Shown: positions 35,999 to 46,611 of the stretch, one piece after another
Layout: each line of letters begins with the position of its first letter
How positions within the stretch are numbered: the stretch's first letter is position 1
Origin: Diplosphaera chodatii
Taxonomy: Eukaryota; Chlorophyta; Trebouxiophyceae; Prasiolales; Stichococcaceae
Direction of reading: 5' to 3'
Length of the DNA: 64,000 bases
NCBI GenBank assembly: GCA_032358165.1
Contig: JAALGY010000052.1
Span: forward strand, 310,001-374,000
Notes under the pieces: model-generated
What the model was told of the DNA's origin: nothing
What the model saw: only the letters and a program-made list of their open reading frames with translations
Database searches by the model: none
Made by a program: the position numbers and the translations under genes

Positions 35999-36227
35999 TG
36001 GACATCGTGAGGGACTCGGTTCGATCCCTGACGGTGGCGGAAGTTTCGGGTCTAGTTCCGTGCGGGACCAACCCACCCCACCCTATGCAAGTGGTTGCCT
36101 CGGCAATCTGCCCTCCATTGTTTGTGTATATAAGTCGTTGAAAAACGCAATACACAAACATCCTTCCGGTCAAAGGTTCTCTTTTCCATCGCTATTTGCA
36201 ACTTCCCTTACCGCTTTCCATTCCATT
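35999..36227 (+). mobile_element. Family R mini-element, single unit (229 bp)
   Basis: Inserted in the VNTR at CCAT (duplicated at 35,995-35,998 and 36,228-36,231); the duplicate locus at 26,310 lacks it. Subfamily b. It begins at the unit start TGGACATCGTGAGG and ends at CTTTCCATTC. Confidence 0.9.
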
Positions 36228-36324
36228 CCATCCAGGACTCCCACCGCCACTCGCCTTCGCCTACACCTTCACACCTTGCCAGCCAGCACCAGCCTTCGTC
36301 TTCACACTCACTTTCAGTCCCCTC

Positions 36325-36349
36325 AGTCCCTTACCGCTTTCCATCCATT
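36325..36349 (+). mobile_element. Family R micro-insertion (25 bp)
   Basis: Only the last bases of R (CTTACCGCTTTCCATCCATT with AGTC in front), flanked by CCCTC on both sides (36,320-36,324 and 36,350-36,354). The empty site exists in the sister copy near 26,405. Confidence 0.85.
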
Positions 36350-37385
36350 CCCTCCTGGACTCCCACCGCCGCTCACCTTCGCCTACACCTTCACACCTCA
36401 CCTGCCAGCACCCGCTGTCGCCTTCACCTTCACTTTCAGTCCCATCCAGGACTCCCACCGCCACTCGCCTTCGCCTACACTTTCACACCTTGCCAGCCAG
36501 CACCAGCCTTCGTCTTCACCTTCACTTTCAGTCCCATCCTCGACTCCCACCGCCGCTCACCTTCACCTACACCTTCAAACCTTGCCAGCCAGCGCCAGCT
36601 CTCACCTTCACCTTCACTTTCAGTCCCATCCTGGACTCCCACCGCCGCCCACCTTCACCTACACCTTCACACCTTGCCAGCCAGCACCAGCCTTCATCTT
36701 CACCATCACTTGCAGTCCCCTCTTGGACTCCCATCACCGCCCACCTTCAAGACCGAGAACAAGACCAAGGACAAGACCAAGACCGAGACCACGATCTTAG
36801 TAGCATGACAACACCTAGCAGCGGTCACCCGCGGATCCCGCGAGGCTGGAGGCATCTGCCTCAGGAGACCCTGGAGCCCGGTGTTGTGCATGGCGGACAG
36901 CTTGCGGCGTCAGCCGCTGGCCCTCTGTTGCTTGCCAGCGCCAGCCCTTAGTCATCCTGGGCTTGGTTGCTTTCACCAGCATGCAGGGCGCCTCGCGGCG
37001 TATCCAGTCCCAGCGGGCCCAGAGCTCGGCGTACTTAAACGCAACCGGTCCCTGCATGTCTGCGCGGGGTTTTCTGGGTTTACCCGCGGGTGCCGTGGCA
37101 CGTGGACAGACACACGTTACGACTTCTCAGGATTAGACACTCGCAGCGGTGCGACCTAGCCGCGTGTGCGTGGCCTTGCTGTCGCCGCCGCCAGGTCCCC
37201 GCACTTGTACGACCGTTAGGTAGCCTTCCTCATCGGGACTATTGCCTTTCGCTGGTCTCATGGGCCCTGCATTCCCTTGTGGTTTCAGTGTCCTCCATTG
37301 ACATATTTCGAACAGAGCGTTTTGATGACGTACCCAGCCGCCCTCACGTTCCCACGTGAGACGCCGCATTGTGCCGCAGATTTTC

Positions 37386-37975
37386 TTTTTGTTTGTTTGT
37401 TTTTTACAAAGGGCGTCCAGACCAGAACCAAGCTCAATGAACAAGACTCTGCGGCACAATGCGGCGTCTCACGTGTGAACGTGAGGGCGGCTGGGTAGGT
37501 CATCAAAACGCTCTGTTCGAAATATGTCAATGGAGGACACTGAAACCACAAGGGAATGCAGGGCCCATGAGACCAGCGCAAGGCAATAGTCCCGATGAGG
37601 AAGGCTACCTAATGGTCGTACAAGTGCGGGGACCTGGCGGCGGCGGCAGCAAGGCCACGCACACGCGGCTAAGTCGCACCGCTGCAAGTGTCTAACCGTG
37701 AAGAGTCGTAACGTGTGTCTGTCCACGTGCCACGGCACCCGCGGGTAAACCCAGAAAACCCCGCGCAGACATGCAGGGACCGGTTGCATACAAGTACGCC
37801 GAGCTCTGGGCCCGCTGGGACCGGATACGCCGCGAGGCGCCCTGCATGCTGGTGAAAGCAACCAAACCCAAGATGACAGAGGGCTGGCGCTGGCAAGCAA
37901 CAGAGGGCCGGCGGCTGACGCCGCAAGCTGTCCGCCATGCACAACACCGGGCTCCAGGGCTTCTGAGGTAGACGC
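37386..37975 (-). mobile_element. Family V 3' module, inverted copy
   Basis: Antisense V 3' module with its TTTG-read tail at the left edge (37,386-37,405). Together with 36,804-37,380 it forms a head-to-head inverted repeat of about 570 bp with almost no spacer. At its right edge it meets a U 3' end. Confidence 0.75.
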
Positions 37976-37976
37976 C

Positions 37977-40098
37977 ATTGACATTGATTACAAACTGGTG
38001 GTGGGCCATTTTGGCCTAGCCACAGGCTCTGGCGGAAAAACCCAGAGCAACATGCACAACGAGTCGTGTACGAAACCGTGCACTCCCCGCTGACAGAATG
38101 GTTCCACTCAATCCCGGTTGGATGCACACCCCTCCAACTCTGCACATTGATCATGACAACCCCGCAAAAAGGCTGCCAGTTGCCCGGCATCCTGCTGCAT
38201 GAAGTCCGCCACTGATGTGATGTTGCTGTCCTCAAACAGCTCCGAATGCTGCACCCTCTGATCTACTAGGGCTGGACACCCCCAGACCATATGCGCCTCA
38301 TCATCCACCACGCCGCAGCTACACCGCTGACACAGCCGCTCTGCCCGTGGCAGCCGCTGCCACCTCCCTGTCTCCACCTCGACGCCTCCAGCCACGCGGG
38401 GTCCGCGGGTGACCGCTGCTAGGTGTCATGCTACTAAGGTCGTGGTCTTGGTCTCGTCCTTGGTCTTGTTCTTGGTCTTGAAGGTACGCGGTGGTTGGAG
38501 TCCGGGCTGGGACGAGTAGCGGAGGCGGGAGTCCAGGATGGGACTGAAAGTGAAGGCGAAGGTGAAGGCTGGTGCTGGCTGACGAAGTGTGAAGGTGTAG
38601 GTGAAGGTGAGCGGCGGTGGGAGTCCAGGAGGGGGCTGAAAGTGCAGGTGAGGAAGACGGCGGATGCTGGCTGGCGAGGTGTGAAGGTGTAGGGCAAGGT
38701 GAGCGGCGGTGAGAGCCCAGGATGGGACTGAAAGTGCAGGTAAGGAAGACGGCGGGTGCTGGCTGGTGAGGTGTGAAGGTGTAGGCGAAGGTGAGCGACG
38801 GTGGGAGTCCAGGAGGGGACTGAAAGTGAAGGTGAAGGTGAAGGCTGGTGCTGGCTGACGAAGTGTGAAGGTGTAGGTGAAGGTAAGCGGCAGTGGGAGT
38901 CCAGGAGGGGACTGAAAGTGCAGGTGAGGAAGACCGCGGATGCTGGCTGGCGAGGTGTGAAGGTGTAGGTGAAGGTGAGCGGCGGTGGGAGTCCAGGAGG
39001 GGACTGAAAGTGCAGGTGAAGGTGAAGGCTGGTGCTGGCCGGTGAGGTGTGAGGGTGTAGGCGAAGGGGAGTGGCGGTGGGAGTCCAGGATGGGACTGAG
39101 AGTGAGGGCGAAGATGAAGGCTGGTGCTGGCTGGCAAGGTGTGAAGGTGTAGGCGAAGGCGAGTGGTGGTGGGAGTCCAGGATGGGACTGAAAGTGAAGG
39201 TGAAGGTGACGGCGGGTGCTGGCATGTGAGGTGTGAAGGTGTAGGCGAAGGTGAGCGGCGGTGGGAGTCCAGGATGGGACTGAGAGTGAAGGTGAGGGTG
39301 AAAGCTGGTGCTGGCAGGTGAGGTGAGTTTTTTGGAGTTTGTAGAGAGAGCCATTTCAGTGAGAGAAAGAGCCTGACTGCGGGTCCACTGGCGCTGTGTG
39401 CGGCGTAGCAGGTGTTGGTACTGCTGGCGCAGTGCGCGAGCAGCAGCTGACTGCGGGTCGCGACGCGCGGCTTGCCGCGCTGCGCGGCGCCCGCGGGCCA
39501 GTTCAGCGTCCCACCAGCGGGGCACAGCGTTGCGGTCACGCCCCCGCCCCTTGGCGGCCGGCGCTGTTGCAGCCACCTCAGCCTGCGTGGTCTCGATAAA
39601 CTGGTCGAACTGCATGCCCACAGCATGCATGTCATCAGGTACCTGGGCGGCGTCAGCTGCCGCTGCGATGTCGACCATTTGGGCTGCTGCATCAGGCTGC
39701 TGCAGGCGCTGCTGCCACACTCCCAGCTGCGCTGCGCTGAGGCGCAGGGGCTGCTGGGTCGTGGGCTGCTGCGGTTGCTGCTGCTGATGGCGGCGGCGCT
39801 GGCGACGTGGGAGCGGCTGCTGGGCGGCGGTGGTCCTCTTGATGAGCAAGTGCAAGGCTGCATGGTCCGACTCGGGAGCAGGGAGTACTGTTAGGGATTG
39901 AATCAGCGGGAATGCATCATGGAATGGAAAGCGGTAAGGGCATCAGCACTTGCAAGCACATAGTCGATCAGGCAGCTGCCCACCTGACTGTGGCTAACAA
40001 AAGTGACTTGTCCCCCCTCATCTCCTGGGACACGACCGTTAGCAATCCTGAGGGATGTCTCAACACACATGTCAAGCAGAGCCCTGCCCCACTTGTTG
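37977..40098 (-). mobile_element. Chimeric family U LINE whose RT region is replaced by VNTR sequence
   Basis: Read on the minus strand: U linker coding sequence (40,098 to about 39,333), then some 950 bp of 92-bp VNTR and V spacer (39,332-38,386), then the U C-terminal codons from EVETGRWQRLPRAERLCQRC and the 3' UTR (38,385-37,977). The VNTR part is nearly identical to 16,690-17,635. The whole reverse transcriptase is absent. A 20-bp R micro-insertion lies at 39,920-39,939. Open frames of 473 and 514 codons run across the junctions but are fusions without a plausible function. Confidence 0.75.
39920..39939 (-). mobile_element. Family R micro-insertion (20 bp)
   Basis: Sense-strand end CCTTACCGCTTTCCATTCCA, flanked by perfect GCATCA duplications (39,914-39,919 and 39,940-39,945). 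Other U copies have one GCATCA here (near 28,856 and 32,838). Confidence 0.85.
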
Positions 40099-40260
40099 GC
40101 ATTGACATTGACATTGACATTGATTACATACTGGTGGTGGGCCATTTTTGTTTGTTTGTTTGTTTGTTTGTTTGTTTGTTTGGTTGTTTTTTACAAAGGG
40201 CGTCCAGACCAGAACCAAGCTCAATGAACACGGCTCTGCGGCACAATGCGGCGTCTCACG
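40099..40260 (-). mobile_element. U tail fragment followed by truncated V/S 3' end
   Basis: 40,099-40,146 is the last 45 or so bases of U with three CATTGA tail units. 40,147-40,260 is the antisense V/S 3' end with a long TTTG tail, cut at TCTCACGTG. It then meets the 95-bp monomer array of M. Confidence 0.7.
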
Positions 40261-41487
40261 TGGGCCAGCCTGCCACCTGCTGCACACTGATCGGAGTGCT
40301 GCCCACCACCTGCCGCCGCCAGCACCAGCCTGCCGCTTTCATCGCCGCCCACGTCACCTCCAGCCTGCCACCTGTTGCGCACTGGTCGGAGTGCTGCCCA
40401 ACACCTGCCGCCGCCACCACCAGCCTGCCGCCTTCATCGCCGCCCACATCACCTCCAGCCTGCCACCTGCTGCGCACTAATCACAGCCTTCCGGTCAAAG
40501 GTTCTCTTTTCCATCGCTATTTGCAACTTCCCTTACCGCTTTCCATTCCACTAATCGGAGTGCTGCCCACCACCTGCCGCCGCCAGCACCAGCCTGCCGC
40601 CTTCATCGCCGCCCGCATCACCTCCAGCCTGCCACCTGCTGCGCACTGGTCGGAGTGCTGCCCACCACCTGCCGCCGCCAGCACCAGCCTGCCGCTTTCA
40701 TCGCCGCCCACGTCACCTCCAGCCTGCCACCTGTTGCGCACTGGTCGGAGTGCTGCCCAACACCTGCCGCCGCCACCACCAGCCTGCCGCCTTCATCGCC
40801 GCCCACATCACCTCCAGCCTGCCACCTGCTGCGCACTAATCGGAGTGCTGCCCACCACCTGCCGCCACCAGCACCAGCCTGCCGCCCTCATCGCCGCCCG
40901 CATCACCTCCAGCCTGCCGCCTGCTGCGCACTGCCCTGAGTGCTGCCCACCACCTGCCGCCGCCAGCACCAGCCTGCCGTCTTCGCCACTGCCCACATCA
41001 CCTTCAGCCTGCCACCTGCTGCGCACTGTCTTGAGTGCTGCCCACCACCTACCGCTGCCAACACCACAGCCTGCCGTCCTCATCACCGCCCACATCACCT
41101 TCAGCCTGCCGCCTGCTGCACACTGAACGGAGTGCTGCCCACCACCTGCCGCCGCCACCACCAGCCTGCCGCCTTCATCACCGCCCACATCACCTTCAGC
41201 CTGCCACCTGCTGCGCACTGATCGGAGTGCTGCCCACCACCTGCCGCCGCCAGCACCAGCCTGCCGCCTTCATCACCGCCCACATCACCTCCAGCCTGCC
41301 ACCTGCTGCACTCTGATCTGAGTGCTGCCCACCACCTGCCGCCGCCAACACCAGCCTGCCGCCTTCATCACCGCCCACATCACCTTCAGCCTGCCACCTG
41401 CTGCGCACTGATCGGAGTGCTGCCCACCACCTGCTGCCGCCAGCACCAGCCTGCCGCCTTCATCACCGCCCACATCACCTCCAGCCT
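40261..41487 (+). repeat. 95-bp monomer array: 5' region of family M LINE
   Basis: Tandem repeat with measured period 95 bp: GAGTGCTGCCCA recurs at 40,294, 40,389, then 40,558, 40,653 and 40,748. About twelve units with few substitutions. The array continues past the inserted U element (47,517-47,635), decays into imperfect units to about 47,760 and runs into M ORF1. This is the layout of tandem promoter monomers in rodent L1; promoter function is inferred. A 66-bp R element sits at 40,483. Confidence 0.8.
40483..40548 (+). mobile_element. Family R solo terminal repeat (66 bp)
   Basis: Contains only the terminal repeat, from ACAGCCTTCCGG to CTTTCCATTC, with a perfect 8-bp duplication CACTAATC (40,475-40,482 and 40,549-40,556). 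Its 5' end lies about 31 bases downstream of where the TATA box would be in a tandem unit. Confidence 0.9.
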
Positions 41488-41885
41488 CACTCTTCCGTTT
41501 GCATACTCGGAAGGGTTTCTTGCGCACGTTCTCAACACGCTCTCTGGCTACATACAGGCTCTCTACACCAAGCGCGAAGGATCCCGCGCTGCCCGGTGTC
41601 CGGCAGTGCGCTCTCAGGAGGCCAACCGCACCCAACCAACCAACCCCGTCAAACAACGCAACCCTACGCTCTAACCCGCTCAAACTGCTTGCAAATCTTG
41701 CGAGCAGACTCATCACACACACATCACCCTTCTGCTGCAATTTCGCAGCAATCGCACCTCGTTTGAGGCCATTGCACCTCGTTTGAGGCGTCCCATACTC
41801 ACTCCAACCACCCAATCTGTGTCACACTCACCCTGCAGCAGCGTCCCAAGCTGCAACCATCCAGATACCTTCTATACATCACAAC

Positions 41886-43298
41886 ATGACGATCTGCACG
41901 CGCTCGTTCTCTGACGTTGTGTGCTCGACAGATGCGGCGATGGACTGGGCGACGGTTGCATCACTGAGTGACATGACCGAACTCCGGAAGATCGCCAAAC
42001 GTTACAACGTATCTGTTCGCAGGGGTGCCAACGCAGAAACAGTTCGTCGCCAGATACACGCCGTCATGGAGCCGATGGACGGCATTGCGGACGCTGCACT
42101 TGCAGAGTTTTCGGTGTCGGACTCCAGCGCCGATTTGACGCAGCAGTCCTGCACGCTTACTGCGGCACCCATCAGCGAGGCCTATACAGAGCCTGCTGCT
42201 CAGCAGCGGCCACCAAGGGGCCCCGTGCATGGACACGCATGCGTACATGCAACTGCAGTTGGTGCTGACCAGGATCACGTGACTGCCCAGACTGCCCAGG
42301 GTGATTCCAGTGCAGGCTGTGCAGTCCCACAGGCCTCGTCTAACGCAGGCATTGCGCCATACTTGCACAGGATTGCGGCTCTTGAGGCCGAGCTGAAGCA
42401 ATCGAAGCTCGAGGCAGCAACATATCAGCAAGCGGCACTGCAGCAGCAATGCCAGTCAGTCAAGCTTGTGATACATGTGCAGCAGCCACAGCTCAACAGC
42501 AACAGCCCGGAGCAGCAGACGGCACCGGCCACGCATGCAGCCCCAGAGCAGCATGCAGCGACCGCGCCAGCAGCTCCCAGCAGCCAGCCTGCAACACCAG
42601 CAACGGCACCAGCAGCAACATTGCCACAGCAGCCAGCAGCAACCAGCCGGCCCAGCATTGACCCAAAGCAGCAGCCGCGGCTTCCAGCGCGCAGCAGCAG
42701 CTCTGGGTCAGCAGCGTGGGTTTTCAGCGGCCTGGATTTTGCAGCAGGCAGCAGCAGCGATGCTGCCGCAGCGGCAGTACAGGGTTTCTGCACCAGCAAG
42801 CTTTGCTTGCAAGATGCTGCACAGCATGTCACTGTGATGCGTGTCAGCAAGCAGAAGACCGGCCTGGCTGTCGTCAGCATCGATGATGCTGTGTTTGTGC
42901 GCAGGATGTGCAGCGCCAAAGCGCGCCTTCCCCGCACTTGCGGAGTGTCTATCTTTGAGAGCGTGGCTCCGCAGCGTCGTGACGCAGCGGCACAGCTGCG
43001 CAGGAGTCAGCACCAGGCAGCCCAAGATGCAGCTCCAGTGGCGAATGCACGCCGCGCAGCCGCGGATGCTGTGCAATTTGCACAGCAGCACCTCGCGCCG
43101 CGCCGGCAGCGGCGGCCAAGCGCTCTTGGCCCTCACCCTGCTCCTGCTCCCCTTGGCATTGCATCACGCTTTGCTGTGCTGCCTGTTGAGCCCACTTCTC
43201 ACACATCACCTGGTGGCCCCACACTGGCTGAGGGCACACAACCCTCTCCAGCAAAGGCGCCAGCCACACCCAAACCCACCTCCAACCATGTCTGCTAG
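41886..43298 (+). CDS. Family U LINE ORF1 protein (470 codons) ending in UAG
   Basis: RNA-binding/chaperone candidate of the U LINE. The N-terminus (residues 18-60), with LSDMTELRKIAKRYNVSVRR..ETVRRQIHAVM, looks like a SAP/HeH helix-extended-helix domain (pattern judgement only). A short coiled-coil candidate, RIAALEAELKQSKLEAATYQ, lies near residue 165. A long Gln/Ala/Pro-rich stretch follows, then a conserved-looking block with ASVWVFSGLD-like sequence, DAAQHVTVMRVSKQKTGLAV and VDDAVFVRR-like residues near 285-345, and a basic tail. No CCHC knuckle seen. It ends NHVC then TAG (43,296-43,298). The same frame stays open from there into ORF2. The start ATG was chosen as the first ATG after the 398-bp leader. 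Confidence 0.8.
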   Translation: MTICTRSFSDVVCSTDAAMDWATVASLSDMTELRKIAKRYNVSVRRGANAETVRRQIHAVMEPMDGIADAALAEFSVSDSSADLTQQSCTLTAAPISEAYTEPAAQQRPPRGPVHGHACVHATAVGADQDHVTAQTAQGDSSAGCAVPQASSNAGIAPYLHRIAALEAELKQSKLEAATYQQAALQQQCQSVKLVIHVQQPQLNSNSPEQQTAPATHAAPEQHAATAPAAPSSQPATPATAPAATLPQQPAATSRPSIDPKQQPRLPARSSSSGSAAWVFSGLDFAAGSSSDAAAAAVQGFCTSKLCLQDAAQHVTVMRVSKQKTGLAVVSIDDAVFVRRMCSAKARLPRTCGVSIFESVAPQRRDAAAQLRRSQHQAAQDAAPVANARRAAADAVQFAQQHLAPRRQRRPSALGPHPAPAPLGIASRFAVLPVEPTSHTSPGGPTLAEGTQPSPAKAPATPKPTSNHVC

Positions 43299-43355
43299 GG
43301 GTGTTGGGGCCGGGCTGCGCCCGGCGCAATCCGGTCCCCTAACAGTGCCCTGTCT
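43296..43355 (+). promoter_or_regulatory. Candidate UAG readthrough element between U ORF1 and ORF2
   Basis: TAG is followed by G, a 10-base spacer and a perfect hairpin GCCGGGC-TGC-GCCCGGC. Nineteen sense codons then lead, in the same frame, to LSLNVQG of the endonuclease. The antisense copy (33,640-33,581) keeps TAG, spacing and hairpin; its two differences (TGT/TGC and AGT/AGC) are both synonymous in the readthrough frame. This resembles viral gag-pol and replicase readthrough signals in layout. Function is inferred. Confidence 0.55.
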
Positions 43356-43997
43356 GTGCTGAGCCTGAACGTCCAGGGCTGGCTGTCCAGAGATGCATCT
43401 GCTCTTTCGCAGGTCATCAAGGCGGCTGACTTCGATGTACTGGCATTCAGCGAGACGTGGGCGCGTGAGGGGAGCGATGCGCCGGAGCTGGACGGCTTCA
43501 CGTCCGTCCTGCACCTGCCGCGCAGCCGGCGTCAGCAGCGTGGCGGCGCACGTGGCGGCATTGCTGTCTACGTCGCCGACAAGCTGGCACCAATGGTAAC
43601 ACACTTGTCGACTGGACCCCAAAACTGCTACGCTCTTTTGAGGTTCGACAAGACCATTGGACAGGAGGAGGATGCATACATGTTCGCATGTTACATTCCA
43701 CCAGAGGGCAGCCCATCATTTGATGGCAAGGGCCCTGCGGTCTGGGAGGCGTTACGTGAGGAGGTGAGCGCCACCTGCCGCATGGGGCATGTGTTTGTTG
43801 TTGGAGACCTGAATGCACGCACCAGCACCTGCCCGGACTTTCCGGGATCTGTCGATCACCCTGTCACAGAAGAGTTCCTGCCCTCCACTGCCCCTCCTGT
43901 GCAGTCACAGCGGCACAGCCGCGACAGCAGGGAGCGGCCCAACAAGTGGGGCAGGGCTCTGCTTGACATGTGTGTTGAAATTGAAATTGAAATTGTG

Positions 43998-44271
43998 TTC
44001 TCTTTTCCATCGCTATTTGCAACTTCCCTTACCGCTTTCCATTCATTGGACATCGTGAGGGACTCGGTTCGATCCCTGACGGTGGCGGAAGTTTCGGGTC
44101 TAGTTCCGTGCGGGACCAACCCACCCCACCCTATGCAAGTGGTTGCCTCGGCAATCTGCCCTCCATTGTTTGTGTATATAAGTCGTTGAAAAACGCAATA
44201 CACAAACATCCTTCCGGTCAAAGGTTCTCTTTTCCATCGCTATTTGCAACTTCCCTTACCGCTTTCCATTC
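43998..44271 (+). mobile_element. Family R mini-element with 5' extension (274 bp)
   Basis: Subfamily b. The left edge starts inside the terminal repeat (TTCTCTTTTCC), passes through a full unit and ends CTTTCCATTC, so about 47 bases occur at both ends. At its left junction lies a small expansion of TTGAAA units (43,977-43,997) not found in other U copies. Confidence 0.85.
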
Positions 44272-46611
44272 CATGAAACATCCCTCAGGATTGCTAACGG
44301 TCGTGTCCCAGGAGATGAGGGGGGACAGGTCACATTTGTTAGCCACAGTCAGGTGGGCAGCAGCCTGATCGACTATGTGCTTGCAAGTGCTGATGCATTC
44401 CCGCTGATTCAATCCCTAACAGTACTCCCTGCTCCCGAGTCGGACCACGCAGCCTTGCACTTGCTCATCAAGAGGACCACCGCCGCCCAGCAGCCGCTCC
44501 CACGTCGCCAGCGCCGCCGCCATCAGCAGCAGCAACCGCAGCAGCCCACAACCCAGCAGCCCCTGCGCCTCAGCGCAGCGCAGCTGGGAGTGTGGCAGCA
44601 GCGCCTGCAGCAGCTTGATGCAGCAGCCCAACTGGTCGACATCGCAACGGCAGCTGACGCCGCCCAGGTACCTGATGACATGCATGCTGTGGGCATGCAG
44701 TTCGACCAGTTTATCGAGACCACGCAGGCTGAGGTGGCTGCAACAGCGCCGGCCGCCAAGGGGCGGGGGCGTGACCGCAACGCTGTGCCCCGCTGGTGGG
44801 ACGCTGAACTGGCCCGCGGGCGCCGCGCAGCGCGGCAGGCCGCGCGTCGCGACCCGCAGTCAGCTGCTGCTCGCGCACTGCGCCAGCAGTACCAGCACCT
44901 GCTACGCCGCACACAGCGCCAGTGGACCCGCAGTCAGGCTCTTTCTCTCACTGAAATGGCTCGCTCTACCAACTCCAAAAAGTTTTGGCAGAAGTTCAAA
45001 CCTGCTAAGAAGCGGTCCTGTCCCATAGCAGATGATGTGATGCTCGAGTCCTTCCGTAAACTACTGGATGCCCCCACACTTCCATCAAGCACTGCAGGTA
45101 CCTCGGGTAGTGGTGCTGCGCCACCTTTTGCCGACGGGAGCGAGCTGAACTCGCCCTTCACAGCCGGCGCCGTGCAAGAGGCTATAGAAGCCCTGCGCGG
45201 AGGCAAAGCAACGGTGGGGTTGCTCAAATTGGATGCTTTATCTGTTGCAGCGGCGCAGCTTGCACCCTGTCTTGCATGTATTTTTAACTCGTGTCAACGA
45301 GTTGCAGCGCTGCCAAGGAGCTTGGCATTGTGCGGCATCACGCCACTTCATAAGGGGGGCGATACATCTGATCCGGGTAATTACCGTGGCATTGCTGTTG
45401 GGTCTCTGTTGGCAAAACTATATGCTTGCATGCTTAACGAAAAGCTTATGAGGTGGACCGAGCAGCACCAGCTGCGCGCACGCGGACAGGCGGGCTTCCG
45501 CAAGGACCACCGCACCACCGATCAAACCTTCGTCGTTCGCACCCTCATCGAGAAGGCCAAGGCAGATAAGCAGCCTCTGTACTCTTGCTTTGTCGATTTC
45601 AAGAAGGCATACGATACTGTACCTCGTGATTTGCTTTGGGAGAAGCTGCAGCGGATTGGGGTGCATGGGGAGTTTCTGAGGGGGGTGCAGGCACTGTATG
45701 CTGATGTGCCAATGGCATTGCAGTTTGAAAGGGGAATGTCCGATACATTCCAGAGCACTTTGGGTGTTAAGCAGGGATGTCCACTATCTCCAACCCTTTT
45801 CGGGATTTACATTGACGATTTCCAAGCGGAGCTGGAGGCCGCTGGCGGGGACCTGGACCTGCCCACCCTGTGTGGTGTGCAGGCACCTGCCCTCTTCTAT
45901 GCAGATGACCTGGACCTGGTGTCCACGTCCGTACGCGGCCTGCAGGCGCAGCTCGACCTGCTGGAGTCGTACTGCAAGCGCTGGCGCCTCACCGTCAACG
46001 TGAAGAAGACAAAGGTCGTGGTGTATGCAGCCCAGGCTGCTGCACCACCGGTTCTCACCTACATGCATGCTCCCATCGAAGTGCTGGACTCGTTTACCTA
46101 TCTGGGGGTTGATGTCTCTACTCGTAGTTCTTTTGCTGCCGCTAGCATCGGCAGAGCGGCCTCCGCCCAGCGCGCCGCACTTGCATTGCAGCATCGTTGC
46201 CATGACCTGAGCCTGCATGACCCAGCACTGCAGCTGCATTTGTTTGATGCACTAGTGCGTCCTGTTATGCTATACGGTGTTGAAACATGGGGACCTGGGG
46301 CGTTATGTGGTACTGGCATGGATACTTGTGAGCTTGTTCATCGGAAGTTCCTTCGGTCTGTTCTTGGCGTGCGCACAGGCACTCCCAACGTGGCGGTGTT
46401 GGGGGAGCTTGGGCGGTTCCCAGTGGCGCACACGGCAACGCTGGCCATCTGCCGGTTCTGGAACCGGCTGGTCGCAATGCCGGACACCCGCCTCACCAAG
46501 CAGGCATTCCTGGAGAACTGTGCTCTGGCCAGCCGGCCGGGGCGCAGCACCAGCAGCTCAGCATGCTGGGCTGCCCAGGTGTGTTCGTTCCTGCACTTCA
46601 TGTCACCCATC

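Larger units (their letters stand above)
35715..37380 (+). mobile_element. Family V composite retroelement, copy 5 (tail missing)
   Basis: Duplicate of 26,035-27,440, with two family R insertions in its VNTR (35,999-36,227 and 36,325-36,349). The 3' module (36,804-37,380) stops at GCCGCAGA, before the CAAA tail, where an inverted V copy begins. Confidence 0.8.

Noticed and set aside
38319..39863. 514- and 473-codon minus-strand proteins
   Set aside because: They are fusions of U linker frames with VNTR sequence created by a chimeric junction.
43998..44271. Family R as a hammerhead-ribozyme retrozyme
   Set aside because: The required CTGANGA and GAAA core elements with proper stems are absent on both strands.
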